From the NCBI GenBank assembly GCA_001566295.1, contig KQ964259.1, forward strand, positions 62,001 through 126,000: a stretch of DNA of 64,000 nucleotides, written 5' to 3'. A program made the translations under genes and the position numbers. The DNA comes from Microdochium bolleyi. Taxonomy: Eukaryota; Ascomycota; Sordariomycetes; Xylariales; Microdochiaceae. The notes under the pieces were generated by a model. The model was not told the origin of the DNA, searched no databases, and was given only the letters and a program-made list of their open reading frames with translations. Of the stretch, positions 47,189-57,463 are shown piece by piece (position 1 is the first letter of the stretch; every line of letters begins with the position of its first letter).

Positions 47189-47818
47189 TTAGCACTTGCT
47201 GCTGCCGAACTGGCCGCGGACGGCGCCGGGGACAGCGAGGGAGGAGTGCGTGTCGGCGTTGAAGGCCGAGGGGTTGGCCTCGAGCTTGGCGATGGTGAAG
47301 CCGGCACCAGTGTCGGCGCCGTTGGCCGTGATGCCAGTCTCGAAGGGGCCCTTGAGGCAGCCAATGCTGCGGCGGATGTTGCTGCCCTCGCCGCCCCAGG
47401 GCTCGGGGTTGGGGAACGCGATGCGGGGCGGGCCGGTCTTGCCGGGGGCGCCCTCGTGGATGTGCGTCGACGTCTTGGCCATGGACTGGTAGTCGCCGCG
47501 GAAGTTGACGAGAGTGATGTTGTAGCAGATGACGTCCTCGTGGCTGTTGAGGCCGAAGTTGAAGTAGCCCAGCGCGCCCTCGAGGCCGCCGGTGAACTCG
47601 TTCTGCGGGTTCACGACCTGCTTGGGCTCGGCAACGATCTCGTAGGTCGAGGTGAAGTCAAAGGGGCCCCGCGACTTGTACAAAATCTTGTTGATCAGGC
47701 CGCGGACCTCGTGCGAGTTGGAGGGCAGGCTGTCGATGCCCAGGTCCCGGGTGATAGAAGGGGCGGCGGACGCGCCGAGGCCGAGGCAAGCCGCGATGAA
47801 GGGGGTAGAGAAGTGCAT
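47189..47818 (-). CDS. secreted CHRD-domain protein
   Basis: Predicted 209-residue, single-exon secreted protein. Residues 1-18 form a signal peptide (cleavage around Ala-Ser-Ala-Ala). The rest resembles the CHRD domain, a beta-sandwich first described in chordin and found in many fungal and bacterial secreted proteins. Landmarks are a beta strand with ALGYFNFGLNSHEDVICYNI, the HIHEG motif around residue 119, and the closing AFNADTHSSLAVPGAVRGQF. There is a C-terminal Cys in the last residue and three others, compatible with two disulfides. The biochemical role of fungal CHRD proteins is not settled. Confidence 0.88.
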   Translation of the reverse strand: MHFSTPFIAACLGLGASAAPSITRDLGIDSLPSNSHEVRGLINKILYKSRGPFDFTSTYEIVAEPKQVVNPQNEFTGGLEGALGYFNFGLNSHEDVICYNITLVNFRGDYQSMAKTSTHIHEGAPGKTGPPRIAFPNPEPWGGEGSNIRRSIGCLKGPFETGITANGADTGAGFTIAKLEANPSAFNADTHSSLAVPGAVRGQFGSSKC

Positions 47819-47968
47819 GGTGTCTAGAAGGCTGGAGGTGGTTCTCGGAAGTGTTTTCTGACTGTGATATCCTTGAAGATAGGCTGACTGCGGAGTATCA
47901 GAAGAGTGAATGTATTGCTGGAGTGCCTCCTACTCACCGTTTAGACCGAGCGGTTCAGACCATCCTCT

Positions 47969-47974
47969 TATACC
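47969..47974 (-). promoter_or_regulatory. TATA-like element of the CHRD gene
   Basis: GTATAA on the minus strand, about 150 bases 5' of the start codon. Weak core-promoter candidate. Confidence 0.3.
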
Positions 47975-49832
47975 CAGATCGCGCGCCCAACGCGTTCTCA
48001 TCATCAACGGCAGCTTATACTTCGCCAAGGACCATCATGAGCCCATTAAGATTGCAGCATCTTGGCTCACGATGTGCTGCATGCCTAGCTCCGGCGTGGG
48101 ATATGCTCCAAGACCTTGGCTCAGGACAATATTGGCAGTGGCCACTGAGACATGACGACAGAACCGACGGGACCGTGGTCACTCGCGGTGCCGTAGCTTG
48201 CAGGCCGGCACAGCCCACGCCTGGGAGAGCAAGAGCCCAGCGTTTACCGTCGACCCGTGCGGGACTGCCGTAGAGTTCGGAAGGCCCGCCAGCCAGGCTT
48301 GGCCCTGCAGGCAAGGAGTCAACTGTTTACTTTTCCCTCCCCGCTCTGCTACAAAGCGATTATTCGGCGTGCCTCCACCCATATCGGTGGTGTCTTGAAT
48401 CGTGTGCGGGCCAAGCCCTGGCCGATCCCGCACAAGCCAAGCAACAAGCTGAGCCCGATCGAGCCAGATGACAGCCCTCGAGGGCCCTGCCTGACCGGGA
48501 ATGTGGGGGAGCCAAGCGCCCAATTAGACAGACAAGCAGAGCTAACAGCTGCGCTAATCGTGGCAACGCGTCGATCGCCGGGCACCTACAGCTCTCACAC
48601 AGCTCTTGGGAGAGCAGGAAGTGCTCAGCCCCTCGGGGGCCTCCCTGGCGCGGGCAGCTGCCAAGCTGGCTCCAGCAGTCCGGATACTTGGGGTTCCGGG
48701 CGGGATAGTGGGCTCTCCGGACCACCACGCCTCACGATCGGCCTTTTGCTTTCCTCTCTCTTTCTTTTCAGCACAGGTGACTACAGCGAGCTGCTCCAGA
48801 CTCAGGCTCCGCGGGCTGACAAAGGAGGCGCAGCAGCTGCGGCAGAGAGCTTGTGGAGTGCATGCTGGCGGACAAGCTGCTGGCGGCTTGGTATTGTTTA
48901 CCACCTCCAGCATCACGAGAAAACAGATTTCCCACCAGGCACGCAGGCGGTCCTTGGCACGGCCTAGCCAATGTCTCTTGTCGCAAAGTCGTGCCCGACA
49001 TGCTCACCAACAGAGACAACAGGGTCCCTCTGAGCCGCCAGCCAACCAATGACCAGTGTAAATTACCGCAAGGTCTTCTTGGCAGCACGCTCTTGCCACA
49101 AGTTGAAGGTTGACGCCTGACCTAATGAGAGGAAGAGAGAGGAAGGGAGAGGCTTACCCCGATTCCCAAGTCCACGGGGCACGGAGGTCTCGGCTCCCCG
49201 TGCCAGGTTCATCGCTCTGGGGGGAGGACCTACTGGTACAACTGATGTTGCTACCACTCCCACGTTGCTGAGAAATTGTGGCTTTGATTGTTCGGGGCTT
49301 TTCTCCATCCCCCGCGGCATCCTAGCCTGCGCTAGATCCGACGCCGTCTGGATCTTGCTCTGGACGAGTTTCTTGCTCCAGACACTCGTCCATAGCACTT
49401 CGAGGGTTCCACTTTGACATCATCCCGATCACCCGCATCGCATATTCCCCCCTTGCCCAGACCGCCCGAGGATTGCTAGATGATCCGAATTCTCCGCCAG
49501 GCACCGCAGGCCCGGCTATGCAGTGCCGGCCGCGATCCCCACGCCTTCCGGGCTTTCTTCGACAGTGTCGTGTGTGTGGTGGTGTCCGAACCCATGGATA
49601 AATTGGCATCTCCTAATCTGTGATACGCATCTCGGCATCGGACTCGAATCTCTCGGCAGGGTGCGTCCAAGGGTACCGCACCGCAGCCAAGCGACGCTAA
49701 TTTGCTGTCATGATGTAGTGCCAAGCACAACTCTTTCAGGTCCCTGCTGTTGGTACGTCGGTGGCACACGTATCACTACGTCGCGCGGGAACCATGGGCG
49801 GAGCGGGATGCGGTGTTTGGAAACAACACACA

Positions 49833-49895
49833 CCACACACACGCACGCACGCACGCACGCACGCGCACACAGCCTTGCTCCCCCCCCCCCCCCCC
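49833..49895. repeat. CA/ACGC microsatellite followed by a 16-base C tract
   Basis: CA-rich then ACGC-type units (roughly 49833-49870), a short spacer, then an uninterrupted run of C from 49880 to 49895. Such tracts are unstable and prone to length errors in sequencing. Confidence 0.9.
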
Positions 49896-50819
49896 GGACA
49901 GGCACCTGTTCGCGAGCCTTGTCCGTCCTCGGCCGCGTCAATTCCGAGCGCATGCGCATACGACGGGCACTTTCTCGGTGTGGTCACCCGCCTGTCAACA
50001 CGAGCCGACGGAACGGCTTTGGACCTACCCGCGGGAGGCGCTTTTGTCATGGCAGCTGCACCTCTACAAAGTTCGGGTGGTTTCCCGCGCCCAGGTCTCC
50101 TCCCCGCCAAGGCTATCTGCGATCAATACTCACTATTTTTCACCTCAACCACTACTCTGGTGATTCTCGTCCATGACCTCTGCAGTGTCGGTGGTTCGCC
50201 AGGCCTGGGGTGAAGGCCTTAGAAGCATGTCGACATCCATGCAAGCTCCTAGCGACCCCTTCGCATCGAGAAAGATCTGGGGGGACGCATTGTTTATCCA
50301 CGAACGTAGGAAGGGCATGCAGAGACCCGCCCAGGTGGGCTCCCTCATTACAGTGCAAGAAATGCTCAGTGTGTGAGACACTGGGCGACGACTCCTATAC
50401 TGGCCGACCACGGCTTGCACGTGCGATCGTGTCTCGTGTGTTGATAATGATGAGACATGCCCGAGAAGGAAGTCCACGTGACAACGTCGCTCGAGGTGTG
50501 AAAGGCGCCAGGGGAGGCAAGAGAGCGAGACAAGACCCGATCCCCATCCACGGTCTATCCCACTCTGAAGTCAAGCTTGCGGCGAGAACTGAGGATGCAT
50601 GTCGTGGCTTCAAGAATAATGTGTACCGACTCTTTTAGAGGAAGAAATTAGATGGAGGGGGAGATATCTCATGAACATGAGTTGCGTACGTGTCGCGATA
50701 GCGACGGCAGTGGTGTGTACATTCCGGCTCACCTCGCGATGAAGCGCCATGACCTCGTGCGATCACGCATCCGCTTCCCGAAAACTCAAGACTTAAGGAT
50801 TCAGAATGATCTTTGCGCT

Positions 50820-51500
50820 AATATGTCAATGCGCTGGATTTGATATATGTAAAATTCGGAGGGACAACAGAGTCAAAATTTAAATAAAAAAATTTCAAGA
50901 AAATCTTTTTTGATAAATAGTTGTAAAATGATATTGTAGCATAGCAAAGGTGAAAATTTGATGTGCTGGGCATTCCCTCTCCAATCAAGACAGGTAGAGA
51001 GCGAATGACAGATTGCCATAATGTAAAATGGTTGATGGCAACACAAAGTAAGAAATCCGAGAGAAAAAACTACATTAAGTATTTGCCGTTGCAACTCTGA
51101 TCCCTCGTTGCCATAAGAAAAACATCAAACAAAACTCTAGCCGCAGACCATGCCATGAGAAGGTGGATAGACTCTATCCATACTTTAAGGCCAGACCTCC
51201 TCTGCTAATACTTGCATCATGGCAACGATGCCGTCCCCAGGGAGAGATCGAACAGCGTGGCTAGAGGTATGTGGACGCCTATCTCAGTAGCTGGTAATCC
51301 AACACAACACTTACACAATTTGGTGTAGAGTGAGTGGGGTCAGTGTATCCTCGCCCTGTCTGAATCATACACCAAGATGCCATGGGCACATTTGCTTCAG
51401 CCGCAGTTTTGAGCATGCATCAAATTAACGATTGATCTCTATTAATAATGGGTATCGCAAGCATCGCGAATCCCACTGACGATGGTGGGATATTAATATC
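50820..51500. other. AT-rich island
   Basis: Base composition shifts sharply toward A and T, especially 50870-50960, with many homopolymer A or T runs and no coding potential. It could be a relic of a repeat altered by point mutation, or simply a divergent spacer. Confidence 0.5.
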
Positions 51501-51675
51501 AAAGACTTTTCTACTTTTGCTATTGTGCAGCGCAACCCGAAGTCAATGACTCATCGTTGTTGGCTTCGTTATGGGGAATCAGCCATGCCAGGCAACAGCT
51601 CTCTCCAGGCAGCGACGGCCATATTTCGCGGACCAGGAAATGGGCACGAATCAAAGAGTGACATGATCGACTATT

Positions 51676-53701
51676 CTACCAGATGTTACCACGCTGAGCC
51701 TGCTCCTTCTCCTGGACCTCCTTGACGTTCTTGTTGCGCCAGACGATGACGGAGACGACGAGCAGGGGGATGAGGCAGACACCGGCGATGACCATCTTGT
51801 GCATGACATCGGCGTAGGCAGCGATGACGGCATCGCGGATTGGCGTGCCGATGGGGTCGGCCATCTGGAGGGTGATGTCGCCGTAGAGGGCGGCGGCCTG
51901 GTCCTTGGCATTCTCGGGCAGGAATTCGGCAATCTTGAAAGGCAGGATGTTGGTCCACATGGCGCCGGCGACGGCGAAGCCAGCGGACGAGCCGATGGAG
52001 CCAAACAGCCCGTAGAGCGCGAGTCCAATGGCGACGTCGGCCTGCGAGATGGAGTACATGAGGGCGAGCTGCGAGGTGAGCACAAGGATGCCCGTGGAGA
52101 AACCGACGAGGATCTGGCACATGGCGAGGTAGCCGACCTGGGCGTCGGGGGTACGGAAGTAGACGAGCAAGCCGGTACCGAGGATGTAGATGGGCACGCC
52201 AACCATGCCGGTCCACTTGACCTCGCCGGTGTAGCGGACAAAAAGGGCGATGAGGGGGCTGAGCACGTAGGAAGTGAGCGAGTAGGCGTTGAGGACGTAG
52301 TTGGCCGTGATGATGCTGAGGCCGTGGACGACCTGGAGGTAGGACCCGTAGTACGCATCCCAGATGCTATGACAGGAAAGGTCATGGGTTAGCGAAGACT
52401 TGTTTCACAGGCTTCGTGAGGTCAAGCCTGTTTGTGCACACTCCTTGTGGGGGAAGGCCTAACTTACAAGGTGCTGAGGAAGATCACAAAGTAGACAGAC
52501 ATGGAGCCGACAACGGTGCGGTCGCCCAAAAGCCTGAAGGGGAAAAGCTGCACCGGGGCATACTTCTCCCAGAGACCGAACACGGCCAAAGTAACGACAC
52601 CACCGACAATCATGCCGACGATTGTCGGGTGAGCCCAGTTACCACCGCCAAGGGTCTGGACAAGACTGAAGGGCAGCAGAAGCATGACGAATCCACCGGA
52701 GCACAGGAAGATACCAGGAACTAGTAGGGGAAAACAGTCGCGTCAGTCAGGGGCCTCAACGGAACCAAAGAGGGGCGGTGGTGGATGTCTTACTGTCAAA
52801 CTCGATTCCATAGTACCTGATGCTCTCGATCATCGAACGCTGAGGCTTGGGCGCAAGCACACCGGCCTTCTTGGCCTTGCGCTCGTTGAGCGACAGGAGG
52901 ACGATGACGGGGATGGCGAAGACGACAAGGACAATGACGAAGACGATGAACGCCCAGCGGAAGTTGAGCTGCGTGTAGAAGGCAGCAGCGATGGGCGGGC
53001 CGGCAAAGCTGGTCACGAGGGCAGAGAAGTTATTGAGGGAGAAGATGATCATGCGGTTGCGGAGGGTCGTGATGTCGGCGACGAAGACCGAGACGACGTA
53101 GAGGAGGTTGACGTGGCCGATCCAGTAGAAGGTCTGGGCGGCGGCGTAGGTCTCGATGTTCTGGCAAGCGGCCTTCATGATCATGCCCAGGACAATGAGG
53201 ACGACGCCGAAGATGAAGCCTTCTGTGCGGCCGCGGAGGTTGATGTATCTGCCAACAACCAGCGAGAAGACACCGCTGACAAGGCGACTGGCGATGCCGA
53301 CCGTCGCGAGAAGGCCGTGCTCGTTGAAGAACGATGTAATGTAAGGAGAGAGCGCACCCTCAATGGCGCTCAGGAGGTTGGCCGCGAAGGAGAGGAACCA
53401 TAGCCTGTAGGTAGATATGACGGTCGCCTTGGTCAGTACATGGTGTATTCAGACTCGCGCAGGCGATGAATGACTCTTCTCAAGGCAAGGGCCACACGTA
53501 CAGGACAAACATCAGCCACATGGTTTTGCGAGACCAGACCTGGGTGACGGCCTGGACGGCCTCGACACCCTTCTGGCCGCGAGTGCCATCGTCCTCATCC
53601 GAGTCGGTGACAGAGCGGGCGCGGGTGTCGTCGATTGCGGGAGCGCCCTTCTCCTGGTCCACCGGGCGGTGCTGATCGCTGGAGGATATCGCAGCGGCCA
53701 T
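51676..53701 (-). CDS. SIT-family siderophore-iron transporter (MFS)
   Basis: Predicted 584-residue, 14-helix plasma-membrane permease of the SIT group, which imports ferric siderophores with protons. Minus-strand exons are 53701-53502, 53404-52794, 52720-52468 and 52366-51676; introns of 73-101 bases with matching phases. Landmarks: acidic N-terminal tail (residues 25-45), RLVSGVFSLVVGRYINLRGRTEGF in loop 2-3, TFYWIGHVNLLYVVSVFVADIT, LNNFSALVTSFAGPPIAAAFYT, and NYVLNAYSLTSYVLSPLIALFVRYTG in the second half. SQLALMYSISQADVAIGLALYG comes near the end. The signature FVADIT...RNR and the 14-helix length separate it from drug exporters. Upstream GATA-like elements suggest iron regulation through a SreA-type repressor. 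Confidence 0.9.
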
Positions 53702-53899
53702 GATGATTGTCGTTGTGGTGCGAGAGATGGGGTCGCAGGTCGGTAGAGGGAAGGCAGGCTGGCTGGCTGAAGAAGGAGGGGAGGAGCAGATCGGCACGCA
53801 GGAGAGCAGGGCCTTGCTGCTTTATGCGGCCGGCCCAGGTGGACCAGGCCAGGACCAGGATGGAGCGATGGGACCGGGCAACTCAGCGTTGCTGCGTGC

Positions 53900-53923
53900 T
53901 GATCAGATTGATAAGATTTGATC
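53900..53923. promoter_or_regulatory. GATA-like element cluster proximal to the siderophore transporter
   Basis: TGATCAGATTG overlapping TGATAAG and then AAGATTTGATC, about 200 bases 5' of the start codon. TGATAA fits the HGATAR core bound by fungal GATA factors, including iron repressors whose extended site is usually given as ATCWGATAA. The exact extended site is not present. Confidence 0.4.
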
Positions 53924-54735
53924 AAGGAGGGACGGCACCCTTCCGGCTAGCTTCGTGGCCCATCCCTGAACCCCTGTGGACCCTCGGCTGGGAGGAGGAG
54001 GGCTGCGATGCTGGTGGCGACAACAGTCCCACCTCGAGCTGCAGAGACGGGGCCGAGGGGGCCAAGCTGCATGGGATCTGCGAACCGGCACCGCTCAAGG
54101 CCTCTCAGCTCCCCGTCCGACACTGCATCGTCGAGGAATCTGGACCGAGCTGGGGCTGGCGAGATGCCGCTTGCAGATGACGGGGGCACGCGTAGACTCG
54201 CGAAAAGCCAGCTCAGCAGTGCAAGCCAAGTCTACACCGACCTGACCGAATAGCTCAGTCACTGTTTGGCAACAAGGTGGGCATTATCGAGCTTGCGCGC
54301 TGACGGGCCGCAGTAGGCTTGGGACCGGCACGGCGCCGACTGGTGCTAAGCCTGGCGAGTGTCTATTGAGCAGCTTGGCTGCCTCGAATGCGCACGAGTC
54401 AGCCACCCGCCGTCAACTGTTGCTTGTGACGTGCTCAAGCCAGATGGGTAGGGAGTAGAGTCACAACGGTAGAGCCGACAGCCCATCCCGTGACCCCTGG
54501 AAACCCAAGATCGAGGACCGACACGCTTCATGCCAGCCACCGAATTCCCTCGCGACTGCTGAAGAGCTTCTGGCTACGTGGAGGGACACCAGGGTGCGCC
54601 CACGCGCACTCTTCTCGGACTCTTTGTCACCCCCCCGTCGTCGCCGTCGCCTGTCACACCACTAACAGCAAGCCGTCCCGTCAGGGGCCCACCCCACCGC
54701 GCCCCAAAGTGGTCTTTGTATCCGGCCTCGCAGCC

Positions 54736-54767
54736 CTGATAAAATTTTTTATCAGATGATCAGATTG
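54736..54767. promoter_or_regulatory. inverted GATA pair plus repeated 11-mer
   Basis: A perfect inverted repeat with 9-base arms (CTGATAAAA and TTTTATCAG) separated by two bases at 54736-54755, followed by TGATCAGATTG at 54757-54767. The same 11-mer is at 53900-53910. About 1.04 kb 5' of the transporter start. Confidence 0.5.
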
Positions 54768-55001
54768 CATTCCACGGGGCGGATGGCGCAGGGCGTTGTG
54801 GGGTCGCGCACCTCCCTTCCGATGCTACCCCTTGCCATAGCTCGTGCCCAACACCCCCTCTCTCTCCTCGTTAGAATCTTGCGCGATATCTTGGACCCCC
54901 AAGCTCGCCCGGCATTTACAGGCGACGGCAGCCCGAGATCGAGGGGCGATTGGGATGCGCGGGTCCTCGATGTCGTCTCTGCAGGGCCTCATACGCGTAG
55001 T

Positions 55002-55045
55002 TTGAAGAATTTGCCTGGCATGGGCTAGACAGAAAAAGTGCCTCC
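55002..55045 (+). repeat. diverged dispersed repeat, copy 1
   Basis: Begins TTGAAGAATTTGCCTGGC and continues to a GAAAAAG run. The second copy starts at 56468. Differences are largely G/A transitions. Confidence 0.6.
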
Positions 55046-56398
55046 ATCAAATTGGCTCTCCAAGTTCTCATGTCGTCTCCATCGCCAACCAACCCACCTC
55101 ATCCCACGTTCGCGCCGATAATCGGGGCGCCCTCGAGATCCGGCATGAGCCGCCGTGGTGGGCCAGTCTCACCTACAAACTTGCGTCGGGCGACACCGGG
55201 TCATGCAAGCAGCCCCCTGTCTGTCTCGATGCTCGATCACTTGCCATTCCACTTCCCTCACCTACCATTCCGCTATTTATTTCCGTCGGTCTACGAGAAC
55301 GTGCACAGGGCGCGCGGGACCCAAGATCATGACAGCCAAGCACCCCAACGCCACGCATGTTAAGCTTGGCTTGGCCCTTCAGCCCTTCTTGCTGCCCGTG
55401 TTTTCGTCCTGAAATACCAAGTCCGCACGTGGGCCTTTGCTTCTTCGAGGCTTGGCTATACTCCATGGGTGCCGAGCACGCTCGAAGCAGGATTCTTGCC
55501 GCCCTCGGGATCTCTTCCCTGTCATTAAGATCCCAGGGCTGAACGACTAGCTCGGCCGCCAACGCAATCCATGCCCATCTGATCATTCCGCTGGACCGAT
55601 GCCGGACTTCGTTGAAGCACCCGCTGGGACGCAGCCGTCCCGGTGCTGGGGATGGACAGGCTACTTCAGGGTTTATGGTGTGGAATGTACGGTTACCACA
55701 AGCAGTCTTTTCCTCCTTCCATCGGTGTTCCGTTTCTTGAACCCTTCCAAGTCAGTCAGCCAGCTGAGCGGGCTCACTTGATGCAGCAACGGGGGTAGCC
55801 CAAGGTATGCCAACAAAGCATGCACACGCTGCGAATAAGGCTACGTAGTTAGACACGCGTCTGCCCTCCACGATCCTTGTCACGCCCAGGCCAACAGGAG
55901 CATGTGTCGGGAAGGCTCCACCGCCCCTGTTGGCGGCGGCCGGATGTAGCCACTTCGTGATCAAATTCGCCCGTACTGCATGCTATGGATCCTAACTTGC
56001 TGCATGGGAGACCCGCCAGGCTGGTCCTGCCGAGTCGGCTATTGGCACTATTGCTTGGTCGGTGCCAAGCAGGGCCTGCACGGAATAGACATCCGTAACA
56101 GGTCTCGCCACTTGGCCGAACCGCGAGCAAGGTCTCCTTGCACGAGGAAATATGGATTAGCGACTGGTGTTGAGCAGGGGGTCTGTCGCGCGACTCGGCC
56201 GAGCTGCAAGCTAGGTATTCACTACACTGTATCAGTGGTGCAGCTCCGGCAGCTCAGGTCAGAAGGGAATTCCAAGGTGGACTCTTTCATCCTCGGTCCC
56301 GTGGAGGCACTTTCGGAGGGCCACGGAGCTACACTGGTGGAGCCGCTATGTCGACGCCACCGCTGCTAGCATGGTGATGGGGCGGAAAGATTTGATCT

Positions 56399-56412
56399 GA
56401 TTAGATCTAATC
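56399..56412. repeat. perfect 14-bp palindrome
   Basis: GATTAGATCTAATC reads the same on both strands; it is flanked on the left by AAGATTTGATC, which also occurs at 53913. Possible dimeric protein site. Confidence 0.6.
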
Positions 56413-56467
56413 TTCGCCGTGGGGCTTGCTCTTATGCGTGGGCACCATATTTCGCGGCACGGGAGTC

Positions 56468-56511
56468 TTGAAGAATTTGCCTCGCGTAGGCTGGACGGAA
56501 AAAAGGCGTCC
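56468..56511 (+). repeat. diverged dispersed repeat, copy 2
   Basis: Begins TTGAAGAATTTGCCTCGC and matches the 55002 copy over about 44 bases with mostly G/A and A/G differences and a one-base indel. Confidence 0.6.
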
Positions 56512-57463
56512 ACAAATCGTCCCGGCCTTTGCGTGAGGTCTTACTGCAATCCAAATCCGGCACATAGTCTGTCCCTCCGGTGTGGTTTCATCTGCTCTTG
56601 CCACTTCCATGCATGCTTCGTGGGGGTCCTTGGATTCGCGGAATAGGCCGCGCGGCGAATGTCCACAGCCCGAGAGTTCAATGGGTGGTGGATTCTACGC
56701 GTACCGCACGCGTGCCAGAGACTTCTTGCGCTGCGTACTTGATTTTGATGGCGCATGAGTTGCATTACGCAGCGTACACATCGAGATCAGCCTTGCATAG
56801 AAGCCGAGACTTCCCGCCTTTGAGGGTTGAGGCGATAGACGCTGGTAGATAGTACCAAGGGACCTTGCCTGGAATCCTTCTTCTTGCTTATATCAAACTT
56901 ATATCAGACGCTCACCCCCAGGACTCCGTCCTTCACCTTGAAACCCCGACCGGAGAAATGACTGAGCATTCCACAAGTGTTGCAACGCATTCTAATAAAC
57001 ATCTTTACTAGCTGAAAACGTCACGACTGGCGAAGGTAAAATTTACCGGGACGGATAATTTGTGCTTGTCGTCAAAGGGCCATCGGTGGTGTCATATCAG
57101 ACGGCCACGGAGTTTGCGCTGTGGATTGATGGTGGTGCCTCAAGCTGCTGCCTTGTCAGTCAATTATCGCCATGCATGACTTAAGTCGTGTATCTGCTCA
57201 AATGATTTGTGTAATTAATCTTTGAACTTCTCGGGATGTGGACATACGTATTGTGACTCGCTGTGTGTCGTTGGCTGCTTATTGTTGGAGCCTACAGGCT
57301 TGAATACGAACGGTGGCAATGGTGGTGCATTGGTCTGCGTTACCGGTGACATGTGTCATTAATCAAGCTTGTGGGGATGAGCAACATTCATCGCAGGGCT
57401 GGGTGAGTTCTCCACGCAACTTACTAAATGTTAATGTTCGGCTGTGTCTACCGCTCCTCTCTG

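Larger units (their letters stand above)
47819..51675. other. long intergenic region with microsatellite and AT-rich island
   Basis: About 3.9 kb without a confident gene; the longest frame (48257-48967, plus) has low-complexity composition and no motif. It contains the ACGC microsatellite with a C tract (49833-49895) and an AT-rich island (about 50820-51500). Confidence 0.45.
53700..57463. other. long intergenic region upstream of the siderophore transporter, with short dispersed repeats
   Basis: No gene recognised. It holds GATA-like elements near 53.90 and 54.74 kb, a diverged repeat pair at 55.00 and 56.47 kb, and a palindrome at 56.40 kb. These form the longest stretch of repeated non-coding sequence in the window. 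Confidence 0.45.

Noticed and set aside
48257..48967. 236-codon plus-strand frame
   Set aside because: Low-complexity, Ser/Gly/Ala-rich, without motif, and overlapping similar frames on both strands.
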